From: Actinocatenispora sera
GTDB lineage: Bacteria > Actinomycetota > Actinomycetes > Mycobacteriales > Micromonosporaceae
Length of the DNA stretch: 64,000 nucleotides
Assembly (NCBI RefSeq): GCF_018324685.1
Contig: NZ_AP023354.1
Span: 868,001 to 932,000, forward strand
Direction of reading: 5' to 3'
The notes beneath the pieces were generated by a model that worked only from the letters and a program-made list of their open reading frames with translations, had not been told where the DNA came from and searched no databases. A program made the translations under genes and the position numbers. Below are positions 1 to 8,520 of the stretch, piece by piece. Within the stretch, counting starts at the first letter, position 1. The number at the start of each line of letters is the position of its first letter.

Positions 1-237
1 CGCATCCTCCAGGAGATCGACGGGCACGCGATCGCCGATCTGAGCTGGCTCGCAAACCCGCACATCGAAGTGCATCAGGCGACCGGCATGGTGCAGGCGC
101 AGCTGGGCGTGACGACCGAGCACGCCCTGATGCGGCTGCGCGGGTACGCGTTCACCCACGACCTGACGATGGCCGAGGTGGCGCGAAAGGTCGTGCGGAA
201 GGTCCTGCGCTTCGAGCCGGAGTCGGAGCCGAAATGA
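1..237 (+). CDS. ANTAR-domain protein, C-terminal part (5' end outside window)
   Basis: An open frame enters from the window edge and stops at TGA 235-237. The 78 visible residues hold an ANTAR-type three-helix RNA-binding module: a QATGMVQAQLG helix, the HALMRLRGYA helix and a closing helix (MAEVARKVV). ANTAR domains bind paired hexanucleotide hairpins in nascent RNA and act as antiterminators, usually under a GAF sensor in the same protein. The sensor part is not in view. It lies 25 bp upstream of two full GAF-ANTAR genes on the same strand, so it is probably part of the same cluster. Confidence is high for the domain and low for the signal it senses. Confidence 0.75.
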   Translation, partial: RILQEIDGHAIADLSWLANPHIEVHQATGMVQAQLGVTTEHALMRLRGYAFTHDLTMAEVARKVVRKVLRFEPESEPK

Positions 238-262
238 CGCATGGTGAGGAAGGTCGTCTGCG

Positions 263-1009
263 ATGAGCAACACCCGGGACCAGCGGCTGGCGGCCACGTT
301 CGTGTCGCTCGCCGACACCCTGGTCGCCGACTTCGACGTGCTCGATTTCCTCGGCATGTTGACCGAGCGGGCCGTCGAGCTGCTGGAGGTCGACGCCGCC
401 GGGGTGATTCTTGCCGACCAGCGCGGCGGCTGGAGGCCCGCGGCGGGATCGTCGGAGAACTCTGGCCTGGTCGAGGTCTTCGCCGCGCAGACCCAGCAAG
501 GGCCCTGTCTGGACTGCGTGCGCACCGGCGAGCTGGTGCTCAGCATGGATCTGGCCGCCGACGTCGAACGATGGCCGCAGTTCGCTCCGTTCGCGACCAG
601 CGCCGGCTTCCGTGCAGCGTGTGCGGTCCCGATGCGGCTGCGCGACGATATCATCGGTGCCCTGACCCTGCTCCGTGCGGCTGCGGGGCCGGTCGATCGA
701 GACAGCATCGCGCTCGGCCAGGCGCTGGCGGACGTGGCGACCATCGGAATCCTGCAGCAGCGCGCCGTGAGCCGGCAGGAGATTCTGTCCGAGCAGCTGC
801 AGGCCACGCTGTACCGACGCACCGTCATCGAGCAGGCCAAGGGGGTGCTTGCCGAACGGGGCGACATTGACATGCACGCCGCGTACACGCTGTTGCGCGA
901 CTATGCCCGGGGGAGTCGGCGACGGCTGTCCGACGTGGCCAGGGATCTGGCCAACGGCGACCTCGACGCCGCTCAGTTGCTGGCGTCCGACGTGTCCCGA
1001 GGAGACTGA
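263..1009 (+). CDS. GAF and ANTAR domain-containing protein
   Basis: A 248-residue protein, typical of actinobacterial GAF-ANTAR proteins. Residues about 15-165 form a GAF sensor fold (DFDVLDFLGMLTERAVELL, GPCLDCVRTGE, ACAVPMRLRDD). Residues about 180-240 form the ANTAR domain, with the signature RTVIEQAKGVLAERG followed by the YTLLRDYARG helix. The GAF domain is expected to sense a small ligand or redox state and the ANTAR domain to bind nascent RNA hairpins and prevent termination. A Shine-Dalgarno-like GAGGAAGG lies about 14 bp upstream of ATG 263. The next gene is a close paralogue, so this is a local duplication. Ligand and RNA targets cannot be read from the sequence. Confidence 0.9.
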   Translation: MSNTRDQRLAATFVSLADTLVADFDVLDFLGMLTERAVELLEVDAAGVILADQRGGWRPAAGSSENSGLVEVFAAQTQQGPCLDCVRTGELVLSMDLAADVERWPQFAPFATSAGFRAACAVPMRLRDDIIGALTLLRAAAGPVDRDSIALGQALADVATIGILQQRAVSRQEILSEQLQATLYRRTVIEQAKGVLAERGDIDMHAAYTLLRDYARGSRRRLSDVARDLANGDLDAAQLLASDVSRGD

Positions 1010-1032
1010 CCACACCTGCTGAGGAGCGCCGG

Positions 1033-1791
1033 ATGTCGCCCACATCGGATCAGACCACTGAGGGCCGTGAACACCGGGTCTCGCGTGCGTTCGTCGCCCT
1101 GGCCGACACGCTGGTCGCCGACTTCGACATCGCCGATTTCCTGGCTATGCTCACCCAGCGGTGCACCGAACTGCTCTCCGTCGATGCGGCTGGCGTCATT
1201 CTCCGCAGCCCCCACGGCGAGTTCCAGGTCGTCGCGAGCTCCGGTCGGGGGGCTCAGCTGTTGGAGCGGTTCGCGGTGGAGACCGGCGACGGCCCGTGCA
1301 TCGACTGCGTCCACAGCGGGCAGCCGGTGATCTGCACGGACCTCTCCGTCGGGCGCGCCCGCTGGCCACGGTTCAGCGTCGCGGCCGGCAAATGCGGTTT
1401 CCGCGCCGTGCACGCCCTACCGATGCGCTACCACCACCAGTCCATCGGCGTGCTCACCCTGCTCAACGCCGCGGCTCACGGGGTCGCTATCGACGCGTCT
1501 CGGCTGGGACAGTCGTTCGCCGACGTCGCCACGATCGGGATCCTCCAGCAACGCACCATCGACCAGGGAGAGCGCCTCTCCCAGCAGCTTCAGGCAGCGC
1601 TGACCAGCCGCATCGCGATCGAGCAGGCGAAGGGCGTGCTCTCCCAGCACGGCGGCGTGTCGATGGACGAGGCCTTCGACAGACTCCGCGGGTACGCCCG
1701 GGCGCACCAGCTGCGGCTCACCGCGCTGGCCGGCACGGTCGCCGACGGCAAGGCCGATCTTCGCGCGATCCTCGCCCACCCACGCGGATAG
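1033..1791 (+). CDS. GAF and ANTAR domain-containing protein (paralogue)
   Basis: A 252-residue protein with the same architecture as its upstream neighbour. The GAF domain covers about residues 15-170 (ADTLVADFDIADFLAML, GDGPCIDCVHSGQP, HALPMRYHHQS). The C-terminal ANTAR domain carries RIAIEQAKGVLSQHG and FDRLRGYARAHQLRL. It starts 23 bp after the preceding stop, so both are likely co-transcribed. The two GAF domains share the Cys-Ile/Leu-Asp-Cys motif, a possible metal- or redox-sensitive pair. Function as an antitermination regulator follows from the ANTAR family; no obvious paired-hairpin target was located next to it. Confidence 0.9.
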   Translation: MSPTSDQTTEGREHRVSRAFVALADTLVADFDIADFLAMLTQRCTELLSVDAAGVILRSPHGEFQVVASSGRGAQLLERFAVETGDGPCIDCVHSGQPVICTDLSVGRARWPRFSVAAGKCGFRAVHALPMRYHHQSIGVLTLLNAAAHGVAIDASRLGQSFADVATIGILQQRTIDQGERLSQQLQAALTSRIAIEQAKGVLSQHGGVSMDEAFDRLRGYARAHQLRLTALAGTVADGKADLRAILAHPRG

Positions 1792-2385
1792 CTCTCCATC
1801 CATGCACCGCACCCGGTGAGCCGGTTCGTTCCAGATACGGTGACCACGGCTTGTCAGCTTTCTCAACCGGCTCAAGCCGTTCCATGAGCTGCCTACCTGC
1901 CCCGTCCAACGCGTCGACGATTGATGCGACATGAACGGGCCCGACTGCCAGCACCGGCAGATCCGGCCCGGCAGATCCGGCAATGCGCAAAGGGGCCGGT
2001 CCGCGGCTCGGCGCCCTTGCTGGCCCTCGATGGGCGACTTTTCGCACCGACGAGGGCTGCTCGCGACGATACCCAACCCATCCCGGGCCAAACGGCGTGC
2101 CTGGCGAGACCAGCGCGGCGGTCATGCCTGCGAAGCGGACGGGTAGCACCGACAACTGAGATGATCACCAGGCGGGTCAAAAGAGACGGCAGGTGCGCTG
2201 GTCGACACCGGTCCGGGGGCCGTCCTGGCGGTGGGCCGCCGCCGATCGACAAGCGCCCGGACCGACGTCACGGGCCCGCCGGATCGCTTGCGTGCGGGGG
2301 TATGCCACTCCCGGCGCCGAGACACTTGCTGCCGGCCCACCCCGGGTCGGTGATCGCCTCGCGGTGCAAGGTGATCGCCTCCTGG
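1792..2385. other. gene-poor stretch
   Basis: About 590 bp without a convincing gene. Open frames on both strands run through it, but they are rich in Arg/Pro/Gly, lack ribosome binding sites and show no recognisable domain. I see no RNA gene, repeat array or mobile element here. Confidence 0.5.
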
Positions 2386-2817
2386 TCAGCGGTTCTGATG
2401 CTCGACGGTCGCCTTGCCGGCCGCTCCTGCCGTCAACGCCGCGGCTGCCGTGTCGTCGGGGGCGTCCACCGGCACCACGATGAGCCTGATGCGGTCACCG
2501 TCGAGGAAGTTGATGGTCAACAACTGGCCGTCGAGCATACCGAGCAACCGCATCCGTACCCAGACGCCGCCGATGCGGATCCGCACCGGGCAGCGGTCCC
2601 ATCCCGCGCGGCCAGCCGAGACCCAGCTTGCCCCATCGATCCCCGATGCCGCATGCAGCCCGGCCATCAGCGGCGGCAGCTCGACACCAAGATCCCGCGA
2701 GTACGGCCACCAGGCACCATCGACGGAGCCGTCAGAGGGCCGATCGGCCAGCGCGAGCCGCAGCCTCGGGCCAAAACCATCGGCCGAAGTCGGTTGGTGT
2801 CGAGCATCGCTCCACAT
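2386..2817 (-). CDS. DUF5994 family protein
   Basis: About 143 residues. The core motif is VDGAWWPYSRDLGVELPPL, followed by a WDRCPVRIRIGGVWVRM strand region and LIVVPVDAPDDTAAAALT near the end. This order (D-GAWWP-S-DL, then W, then L-VVP-) marks the actinobacterial DUF5994 family, whose function is unknown. ATG 2817 is preferred over ATG 2826, because GGGAG sits directly against the first ATG but nine bases before the second. The gene lies just downstream of a second DUF5994 gene on the same strand, so the pair is probably a tandem duplication in one transcript. Confidence 0.75.
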   Translation of the reverse strand: MWSDARHQPTSADGFGPRLRLALADRPSDGSVDGAWWPYSRDLGVELPPLMAGLHAASGIDGASWVSAGRAGWDRCPVRIRIGGVWVRMRLLGMLDGQLLTINFLDGDRIRLIVVPVDAPDDTAAAALTAGAAGKATVEHQNR

Positions 2818-2845
2818 CGCCACCATCTCCCTCGCCTCAACTCAC

Positions 2846-3652
2846 TCATCGTTCGACCAGCTGGCAGCGCGTCGAATCAGGCAGACCAGCCGAGGCGCAA
2901 CACCCCCAACGCGTCGCGGCGACGAGATCACCACCCGCAAGAGCGACCCGCGCGTGCCACCTCGGGCCAGCCGCCGAACATGAGCCGGCCGGGACCGGCT
3001 CGCACCACAGTGGCCGGATCGGTGGTGCCGGCAGCAGATCACGCTCAGCCGAAGCAGCGGGGCCGGCGCCAATCTCCCAATCAGAGCGTTGACCCGCGAC
3101 GGGGTCAGGATCGTGCCAGGCATCCACCGGCAGTGAACCAGAATCGTATCGGCCCGCCTGTTGCAGCAAGATCTCACTGCCGCCCAACTCATTTCGGGCG
3201 TCCGCCGCCCTGGTCATCACCGACGCTGCCGCGTCATTGAGTGAGTCCGGCGGCACGACGAGCAGGTCATAGTGGCTGCCGTTGGGGCAGGAGACGCTGA
3301 CGGTGTGCACGTCGATGTTGCTGAACCAGCCGACCTGGACACGTCGACCGCCGATCTCGGTGCGATCGGGTATCTGGTTCCAGGCGTGCCAGCCCACCGC
3401 GACCCGACTGACGTGTTCGCTGCGGCCGGGATCGCGGCCGGCCAGCCATGCGTCGACACCGGCGATCAGCGCAGGCAGTTCGGCCGCCAAGTCATTGGTG
3501 TAGGGCCACCACGCCCCATCCAAGGCGCCGTGTTGGCCGCTGGTCGGATCCATCCGCAGCCGCACACCGCCAGCGTCGGTGGCGCGCTGGACCCGGGGAT
3601 CGAGTGGTCGGCTGGTAGGAAACGTCGCGGCATTCCTGATCTGGACGGCCAT
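2846..3652 (-). CDS. DUF5994 family protein with unusual C-terminal extension
   Basis: The first 160 residues are a clear DUF5994 protein: GALDGAWWPYTNDLAAELPA, a central VGWHAWNQIPDRTEIGG and YDLLVVPPDSLNDAAASVM. ATG 3652 has GAAGGGG about seven bases upstream and begins a sensible N-terminus (MAVQIRNAATFP); the open frame continues further upstream but looks non-coding. The last roughly 105 residues are Pro/Ala/Arg-rich, contain clustered cysteines and have no family counterpart. The original stop may have been lost by a frameshift. The downstream DUF5994 gene begins about 30 bp after this stop. Confidence 0.7.
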   Translation of the reverse strand: MAVQIRNAATFPTSRPLDPRVQRATDAGGVRLRMDPTSGQHGALDGAWWPYTNDLAAELPALIAGVDAWLAGRDPGRSEHVSRVAVGWHAWNQIPDRTEIGGRRVQVGWFSNIDVHTVSVSCPNGSHYDLLVVPPDSLNDAAASVMTRAADARNELGGSEILLQQAGRYDSGSLPVDAWHDPDPVAGQRSDWEIGAGPAASAERDLLPAPPIRPLWCEPVPAGSCSAAGPRWHARVALAGGDLVAATRWGCCASAGLPDSTRCQLVER

Positions 3653-4228
3653 CGCAGAGGCCCCTTCGACCGGCCCGCTGTGGGCGGTCAAGCAATCGTT
3701 CGCCCAGGGCGACGCCAACACTGGCACCATCTGCATGGCGGCCGACGCTTCGACAAGTCCTCGGTAGACCAACCCTATCCCGTACTCCGCCACGCGACGA
3801 CATCCGCGCCGCTGCGATCTGCGCAGATGGTTACTGTTGCAGACCGGCCGAACGAGGGTTGCCCGAGTACAGTCGGAGACGTTCCCCGTCCAGTGTCGGC
3901 TGGAGACCAGACAGGATGAGGGGCGGCGGCAGCAGCGCGCACCGGTCTCAGCGGCGTGCGATCCAACGACCGTCGGTGATGCAGACGCGTGCTCGTCGCA
4001 CGCCCGTCACCATTCCCTGACTCGCTTGGTTCAGGCGGCTTGGCACGACCCGCTCGCGGTGCGCGCACGAACGCTCCAACACTCCTCTTCCGACAACGCC
4101 GCCCCGGCATCGGTCTACACGACGCCGCTACGGACACGACGGTCCGAGAAGTCGATGTCGCCGCCGCCGTGGCGGCCGCATGGCCGCAGAAACATCTGGC
4201 AGCACTGCTGCCGAGGACGGAGACCGCG
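3653..4228. other. intergenic stretch
   Basis: About 575 bp between the divergent DUF5994 and PRC-barrel genes. The frames through it lack domains and ribosome binding sites. It should hold the two divergent promoters, but no motif is clear enough to place them. Confidence 0.45.
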
Positions 4229-4600
4229 ATGACCAATTCAACGTCCACCAACTCGACCGACCCGAGCCAGTGGCTCGGTCAGAACGTGCTACTCAGCGGC
4301 GGCGACAAAATCGGCAAGCTGGTAGACATCTACTACGACGCGGAGACCGACACCGCAGTGTTCCTGTGCGTCAAACCACGCCGCTTCTCCAGCACCCAAC
4401 TGCTCGTCCCCGCCGGCAAAGTCCACAGCGCCCCGAACGGCCTGACCGCCGACTGGTCGGACGAGGACATGAAGCAAGCACCCATCACCAAACCCGGAGT
4501 GAGCCTCAGCGCCGACGCCGAACAGCGCGCCTTCCACCACTACGGCATGAGCTACACCCCGCCGTCCACCGACAACGGGCGACGACTGATCCGCCACTGA
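4229..4600 (+). CDS. PRC-barrel domain-containing protein
   Basis: A 123-residue protein. After a Thr/Ser-rich N-terminus, residues 12-90 form a PRC-barrel: WLGQNVLLSGGDKIGKLVDI, then YYDAETDTAVFLCVKP and QLLVPAGKVHSAPNGLTADW. PRC-barrels are small beta-barrel modules found in RimM, photosynthetic reaction centre H subunits and many actinobacterial stress-associated proteins. The open frame extends 80 codons further upstream, but ATG 4229 preceded by GAGGACGGAGACC gives the conserved start. It stands alone; the strand changes both ways. Specific role unknown. Confidence 0.8.
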   Translation: MTNSTSTNSTDPSQWLGQNVLLSGGDKIGKLVDIYYDAETDTAVFLCVKPRRFSSTQLLVPAGKVHSAPNGLTADWSDEDMKQAPITKPGVSLSADAEQRAFHHYGMSYTPPSTDNGRRLIRH

Positions 4601-4899
4601 GCGCCCAACCTGCCACCCGCTCGCGGAGGTCGCCGGCGACGTCGACACGCCGGCCGACCCATGGTCCGGGTCGGGCGGGCTCGGCAGGTGCATCGGGCCC
4701 GCCATCAGCGGAGGCTTAGCCGGAGTGGCGCTCGACCAGCTCGTACGTCTCGATGATGCCGGTGCGCTCGCTGACGGTGACTCGCGTTTGCACCAGGCCT
4801 CGGTCGGTAGTGCTGGCCCGGGCGACGCCATCCTCGTCGCAAGGGAGACGTTCTCACGGCGGGCGATGACGTCATCTTGCGCATCAGACGGCGCCCCGA

Positions 4900-5136
4900 A
4901 TGGTCGCTGTTCATCATCTCCGCAGGCTCGCAATCCTCGGCGCGCTCATCGTGGCCGGCGCCTTGGCTGCGGTCTTGCTGGGATCGCAGAGCGAACCAGT
5001 CTTTTACACGGGAGGCGCCGGTGTCTTCCTCATGATCGTCTCCGTCATTTCTTTCGGTACAGTTATCGTCGGAGTGATCAATCCGATGACCGACGGTGTC
5101 GATTCGGTGAACAACATGACTGACATGTCAGTGTAA
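4900..5136 (+). CDS. small two-segment membrane protein
   Basis: A 78-residue open frame with two hydrophobic segments (about residues 10-28 and 40-60) separated by a short polar loop (GSQSEPVFYTGG), ending in an Asn/Asp/Met-rich tail. Hydrophobicity and composition look real compared with the Arg/Pro-rich shadows around it, and local base composition is less GC-rich. No good ribosome binding site precedes ATG 4900, so the start is uncertain. No family recognised. Confidence 0.45.
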   Translation: MVAVHHLRRLAILGALIVAGALAAVLLGSQSEPVFYTGGAGVFLMIVSVISFGTVIVGVINPMTDGVDSVNNMTDMSV

Positions 5137-5486
5137 ACAGACTTCTTTGCCGCGCTACTCGAAGACGTCCCGAGCTCGAGAAGATGGAAGTCTTTCGACC
5201 CGGACGCTTCCCGAGACTGAACCGGGCGCGTCGATATTGTGGCCGAACATCCATGCGACGCCCCGAAAACATGCGGCGGCCACCGCATCGGCTCGGCGGC
5301 TCGGCCGTACGGAGCGACAGCTGGCCTCCATACCCGCCGGTCCGAGCGCGAAGGGAGTCAGCCGAGTACGTGGTCGGCTGATCGACCGTCGACGGGTGCT
5401 CTACCGGGGAGCTCGACCCTTCTACGGGAACGAGCTGGAAACCGGGATCGGCTGCGATGGGGGCGGGCACCCGGAACCATGGGGGC
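5137..5486. other. intergenic stretch
   Basis: About 350 bp with only short, low-quality open frames. No RNA gene, repeat or mobile element is visible. It presumably carries the promoter of the SDR/DUF2867 gene that follows. Confidence 0.4.
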
Positions 5487-6944
5487 ATGCGCTGCGTCGT
5501 GTTCGGTGCCAGCGGGTACATCGGGGGCCGGCTGGTGCCGGACCTGCTCGAGGCTGGGCACCGGGTACGGGTGGTCGCGCGCAACCCGGCGAAGCTGAGC
5601 GACCGTCCCTGGCACGACGACGTCGAGATCGTACGGGGCGACGTGCTGGATGCCGGCAGCACCGAGGCCGCGGTGGCGGATCAGCAGGTCGCCTTCTACC
5701 TGGTGCATTCGTTGCACAGTACCGACTTCGCCGACCGGGACCGGCGGGGCGCCGAGAACCTGGCCGCGGCGGCAGGGCATGCCGGCCTGACGCGCATCGT
5801 CTATCTCGGCGGGCTGCACCCGGACACCGACGAGCTGTCGCCGCATCTCGCGTCCCGCAAGGAGGTCGGGGACATCTTCCTCGCCGGGCCCACCGATGCG
5901 GTGGTGTTGCAGGCCGCGGTGATCCTCGGGTCCGGGTCGGCGAGCTTCGAGATGCTGCGACACCTCACCGAACGGTTGCCGGCGATGGTGACGCCGCAGT
6001 GGGTGCACAACCGGATCCAGCCGATCGCGATCCGCGACCTGCTGCGGTACCTGGTGGCGGCGGCGACGTTCCCGGAGGGGCTCAACCGCACGTACGACGT
6101 CGGCGGGCCGGACGTGCTGAGCTACCTGGACATGATGCGTCGGTACGCCGTGGTCGCCAAGCTGCCGCAGCGCATCATCCTCCCGGTCCCGGTGCTGACG
6201 CCGTGGCTCTCGGCGCAGTGGGTCAATCTGGTGACCCCGGTGCCAAAATCGATTGCGGTACCGCTGATCGCCTCGCTGATCCACGAGGTGATCTGCCAGG
6301 AGGACGACATCCTGCAGTTGGTGCCCGACCCACCGGAAGGGCGGCTGCACTTCGAGCAGGCCGTGGAGCTGGCGCTGAGCCGGACCAGCCAGTACCAGGT
6401 GGCCACCCGCTGGTCGGATGCCAGCTGGCCGGAGGATCCGTCCCAGCCGTCGGCCGCCGATCCCGGCTGGTCCGGGGGCACCGTGTACGAGGACGTGCGC
6501 GAGCAGCACAGCAGCGCGGCGCCGGACCGGGTGTGGCAGGTGGTGGAGGGCATCGGCGGCGAGCACGGCTGGTACTCGTTTCCGCTGGCCTGGGTGGTGC
6601 GGGGCTGGGCGGACCGGCTGTCCGGCGGGGTGGGCCTGCGGCGCGGCCGGCGTGACCCGTACCGGCTGCACACCGGCGAGGCGCTCGACTGGTGGCGCGT
6701 CGAGGAGATCGAGCGGGGCAGCCGGCTGCTGCTGCGCGCCGAGATGATGGTGCCGGGCCGCGCCTGGCTGGAACTGTCGGTCTCGCCCGCGGCCGACGGC
6801 GGCACCTGCTACCGGCAGCGTGCGGTGTTCCAGCCGCACGGCTTCGCCGGGCACGCGTACTGGAAGCTCATCGTCCCGTTCCACCACGTGGTGTTCGGGG
6901 GCATGGTGGCGAACATCCTGGGCGAGGCCGAGCGCGGCAGGTGA
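5487..6944 (+). CDS. NAD(P)-binding SDR-type protein with DUF2867 domain
   Basis: A 485-residue two-domain protein. Residues 1-210 form an atypical SDR Rossmann domain, with the nucleotide motif FGASGYIGG at the start and VRGDVLDAGS and VYLGGLHPD strands. The C-terminal part (about residues 330-480) matches the DUF2867/SRPBCC-like module (VWQVVEGIGGEHGWYSFPLA, the LDWWRVEEIERGSRLLLRAE strand, YWKLIVPFHHVVFGGM). Such fusions are widespread in actinobacteria and probably act as NAD(P)-dependent reductases; the substrate is unknown. ATG 5487 begins directly with the Rossmann strand, so it is preferred over the in-frame ATG ten codons upstream. Confidence 0.85.
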   Translation: MRCVVFGASGYIGGRLVPDLLEAGHRVRVVARNPAKLSDRPWHDDVEIVRGDVLDAGSTEAAVADQQVAFYLVHSLHSTDFADRDRRGAENLAAAAGHAGLTRIVYLGGLHPDTDELSPHLASRKEVGDIFLAGPTDAVVLQAAVILGSGSASFEMLRHLTERLPAMVTPQWVHNRIQPIAIRDLLRYLVAAATFPEGLNRTYDVGGPDVLSYLDMMRRYAVVAKLPQRIILPVPVLTPWLSAQWVNLVTPVPKSIAVPLIASLIHEVICQEDDILQLVPDPPEGRLHFEQAVELALSRTSQYQVATRWSDASWPEDPSQPSAADPGWSGGTVYEDVREQHSSAAPDRVWQVVEGIGGEHGWYSFPLAWVVRGWADRLSGGVGLRRGRRDPYRLHTGEALDWWRVEEIERGSRLLLRAEMMVPGRAWLELSVSPAADGGTCYRQRAVFQPHGFAGHAYWKLIVPFHHVVFGGMVANILGEAERGR

Positions 6945-7073
6945 CCGCGCCGGCGCCGCGCAGCTTTCGGGGAGGAGTAGGCCGGGCGCAGCGCAGACGC
7001 TGCCCGGCGCGGGCGCGGGTGACGATGGCCGCCGCGGGCGTGGGTGGCGTTGCCGTTGCGGCCGGGCGGGGCC

Positions 7074-8063
7074 TCACCAGCGGATTCCGGCCGCCACCGG
7101 TAGGTGGTCACTGCCGGTGGCCGGGAGGTTCCACGCGCGGGTCGGTTCCACGCCGCGTACCAGGATCTGGTCGATCCGCGCCACCGGGAACGTCGCCGGC
7201 CAGCTGAAGCCGAAGCCCTGCCCTGCAACGTCCTGCGCCGACCGCAGCCGCGCGGTGAGGCCGGCGAACGCGCGGTCGTCCAGCGTGCCGTTCAGGTCGC
7301 CGAGCACCACCACGCGCTCGGCCGGGTCGGCGGCGACCGCCCGGTCCAGCCGCTCCGCGCCGGCATCCCGCACGTCGGCCGAGAAGCTCGCGCCGGGGCT
7401 GACCCGTACCGACCACAGGTGGACCACGTACACCGCGAGCCGGCCACGGTCGGTGGCCACCGTCGCGCGCATCGCCCGGGACGGGTCCATCGCGCCGGCG
7501 GGCCCCGCGTCCGACAGCGGCAGCCTGCTCCACAGCCCGACCGTGCCCCGCACCGCGTGGTACGGGTACGCCCGCGCCAGCCCCGCCTGGTACGTGCCCG
7601 TGGCCTGCGGGGTCAGCTCCTCCAGCGCGACGAGGTCCGCGCCGGACGCGACCAGGTCGCGCGCCGTACCGGCCGGGTCGGGATTGGCGGCACCGACGTT
7701 GTGGCTGACCACGGTGAGCCGGGCGCCCGGCCCGGACCTGTCGACGAGCTGCCCGCCGAACAGGCTCAACCACGCCACCACCGGCACCAGCAACGCCGCC
7801 GCCGCGGCGACGGAGCGGCGACACAGCGCCCCGGCGAGCAGGACCGGTACGGCCAGCCCGTACCACGGCAGGAACGTCTCCACCAGGCTGCCGAGATGCC
7901 CGGCCCCGTTCGGGATCCACCCATGCCCCCACAGGAGCAGGCCGAGCAGCAGCGCCATCGCCGCGAGCGCCAGGCCGCGCCGGGAGCGGCGGGTACGCCG
8001 GTACGCGCGCGGCGGCGCGGGTGATGTCAGCGGGGGCACGGTCGACGTCATGCGACCAGTCAA
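7074..8063 (-). CDS. endonuclease/exonuclease/phosphatase family protein, membrane-anchored
   Basis: A 329-residue protein. Three hydrophobic segments at about residues 30-105 precede an endonuclease/exonuclease/phosphatase (DNase I-like) domain facing outward. Catalytic motifs are visible in order: SHNVG, VALEELTPQ (metal-binding Glu), VVHLWSV, LGDLNGTLDD (Asp/Asn pair), RIDQILV and SDHLPVAA (Asp-His). This set is complete, so it should be an active metal-dependent phosphodiesterase or phosphatase; family members act on phosphoinositide-like lipids, nucleic acids or other phosphoesters. ATG 8063 or the second ATG at 8051 could be the start. It converges on the SDR/DUF2867 gene. Confidence 0.85.
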   Translation of the reverse strand: MTGRMTSTVPPLTSPAPPRAYRRTRRSRRGLALAAMALLLGLLLWGHGWIPNGAGHLGSLVETFLPWYGLAVPVLLAGALCRRSVAAAAALLVPVVAWLSLFGGQLVDRSGPGARLTVVSHNVGAANPDPAGTARDLVASGADLVALEELTPQATGTYQAGLARAYPYHAVRGTVGLWSRLPLSDAGPAGAMDPSRAMRATVATDRGRLAVYVVHLWSVRVSPGASFSADVRDAGAERLDRAVAADPAERVVVLGDLNGTLDDRAFAGLTARLRSAQDVAGQGFGFSWPATFPVARIDQILVRGVEPTRAWNLPATGSDHLPVAAGIRW

Positions 8064-8520
8064 GGCGCCGCGATGTTGCCAGGACGTACGCGCTGGCCGA
8101 TACGCCGACGATAGGTCCGGCGATCCCAGCGGGTGCGACGGAGACTCGCGTCACGGTCCACACCCCCGACGGCGCGGCCGGCCGGCGAGCCAACACGACC
8201 CACTGCCAGCACGACCCGTTACCAGCACGACCGGATACCAGCGCGACCCGGTGCCTGTGAGACCCGGCGCCACGACCCGATACCGGCAGGGTCCGGTGCC
8301 ACGGCCCGGTGCCGGCGGGGCACGGTGCCGGCGGGGCACGGTGCCGGCCGCGGCACGGCGGTACCGATCCGGTGGTGGTGCGGCGATCCGTCGTTGCGGG
8401 TGTCGTTGCGGTGGGACGGTGGGAGATGTTCGGCCCTGCAGCAACCCTGTGCCCCGGGCGCACCGTGTCGGGCGAGGGGTGTGCCAGGCCGGCGACGGCC
8501 GGGCGGCGCGGGAGGTCGCA
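8064..8520. repeat. degenerate short-repeat intergenic region
   Basis: About 460 bp between the phosphatase gene and the LCP gene. From about 8200 to 8350 it consists of degenerate short repeats built around ACCAGCACGACC, GATACCGGCAGGGTCC and CACGGTGCCGGCGGGG, the last in tandem copies at about 8310-8350. Neither strand has a plausible gene. The final bases hold the GGGAGG ribosome binding site of the LCP gene. Confidence 0.5.

Noticed and set aside
1921-3240. A 439-codon plus-strand open frame
   Set aside because: It is antisense to two DUF5994 genes, Arg/Pro-rich, without ribosome binding site or domain.
8200-8350. Possible CRISPR array from the short repeats
   Set aside because: Repeats are degenerate and contiguous, without unique spacers of constant length, and no cas genes are in the window.
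6820-8520. N-terminal extension of the LCP gene frame back to 6820
   Set aside because: The upstream part is antisense to the phosphatase gene and repetitive; GTG 8521 with GGGAGG and a proper membrane anchor is the start.
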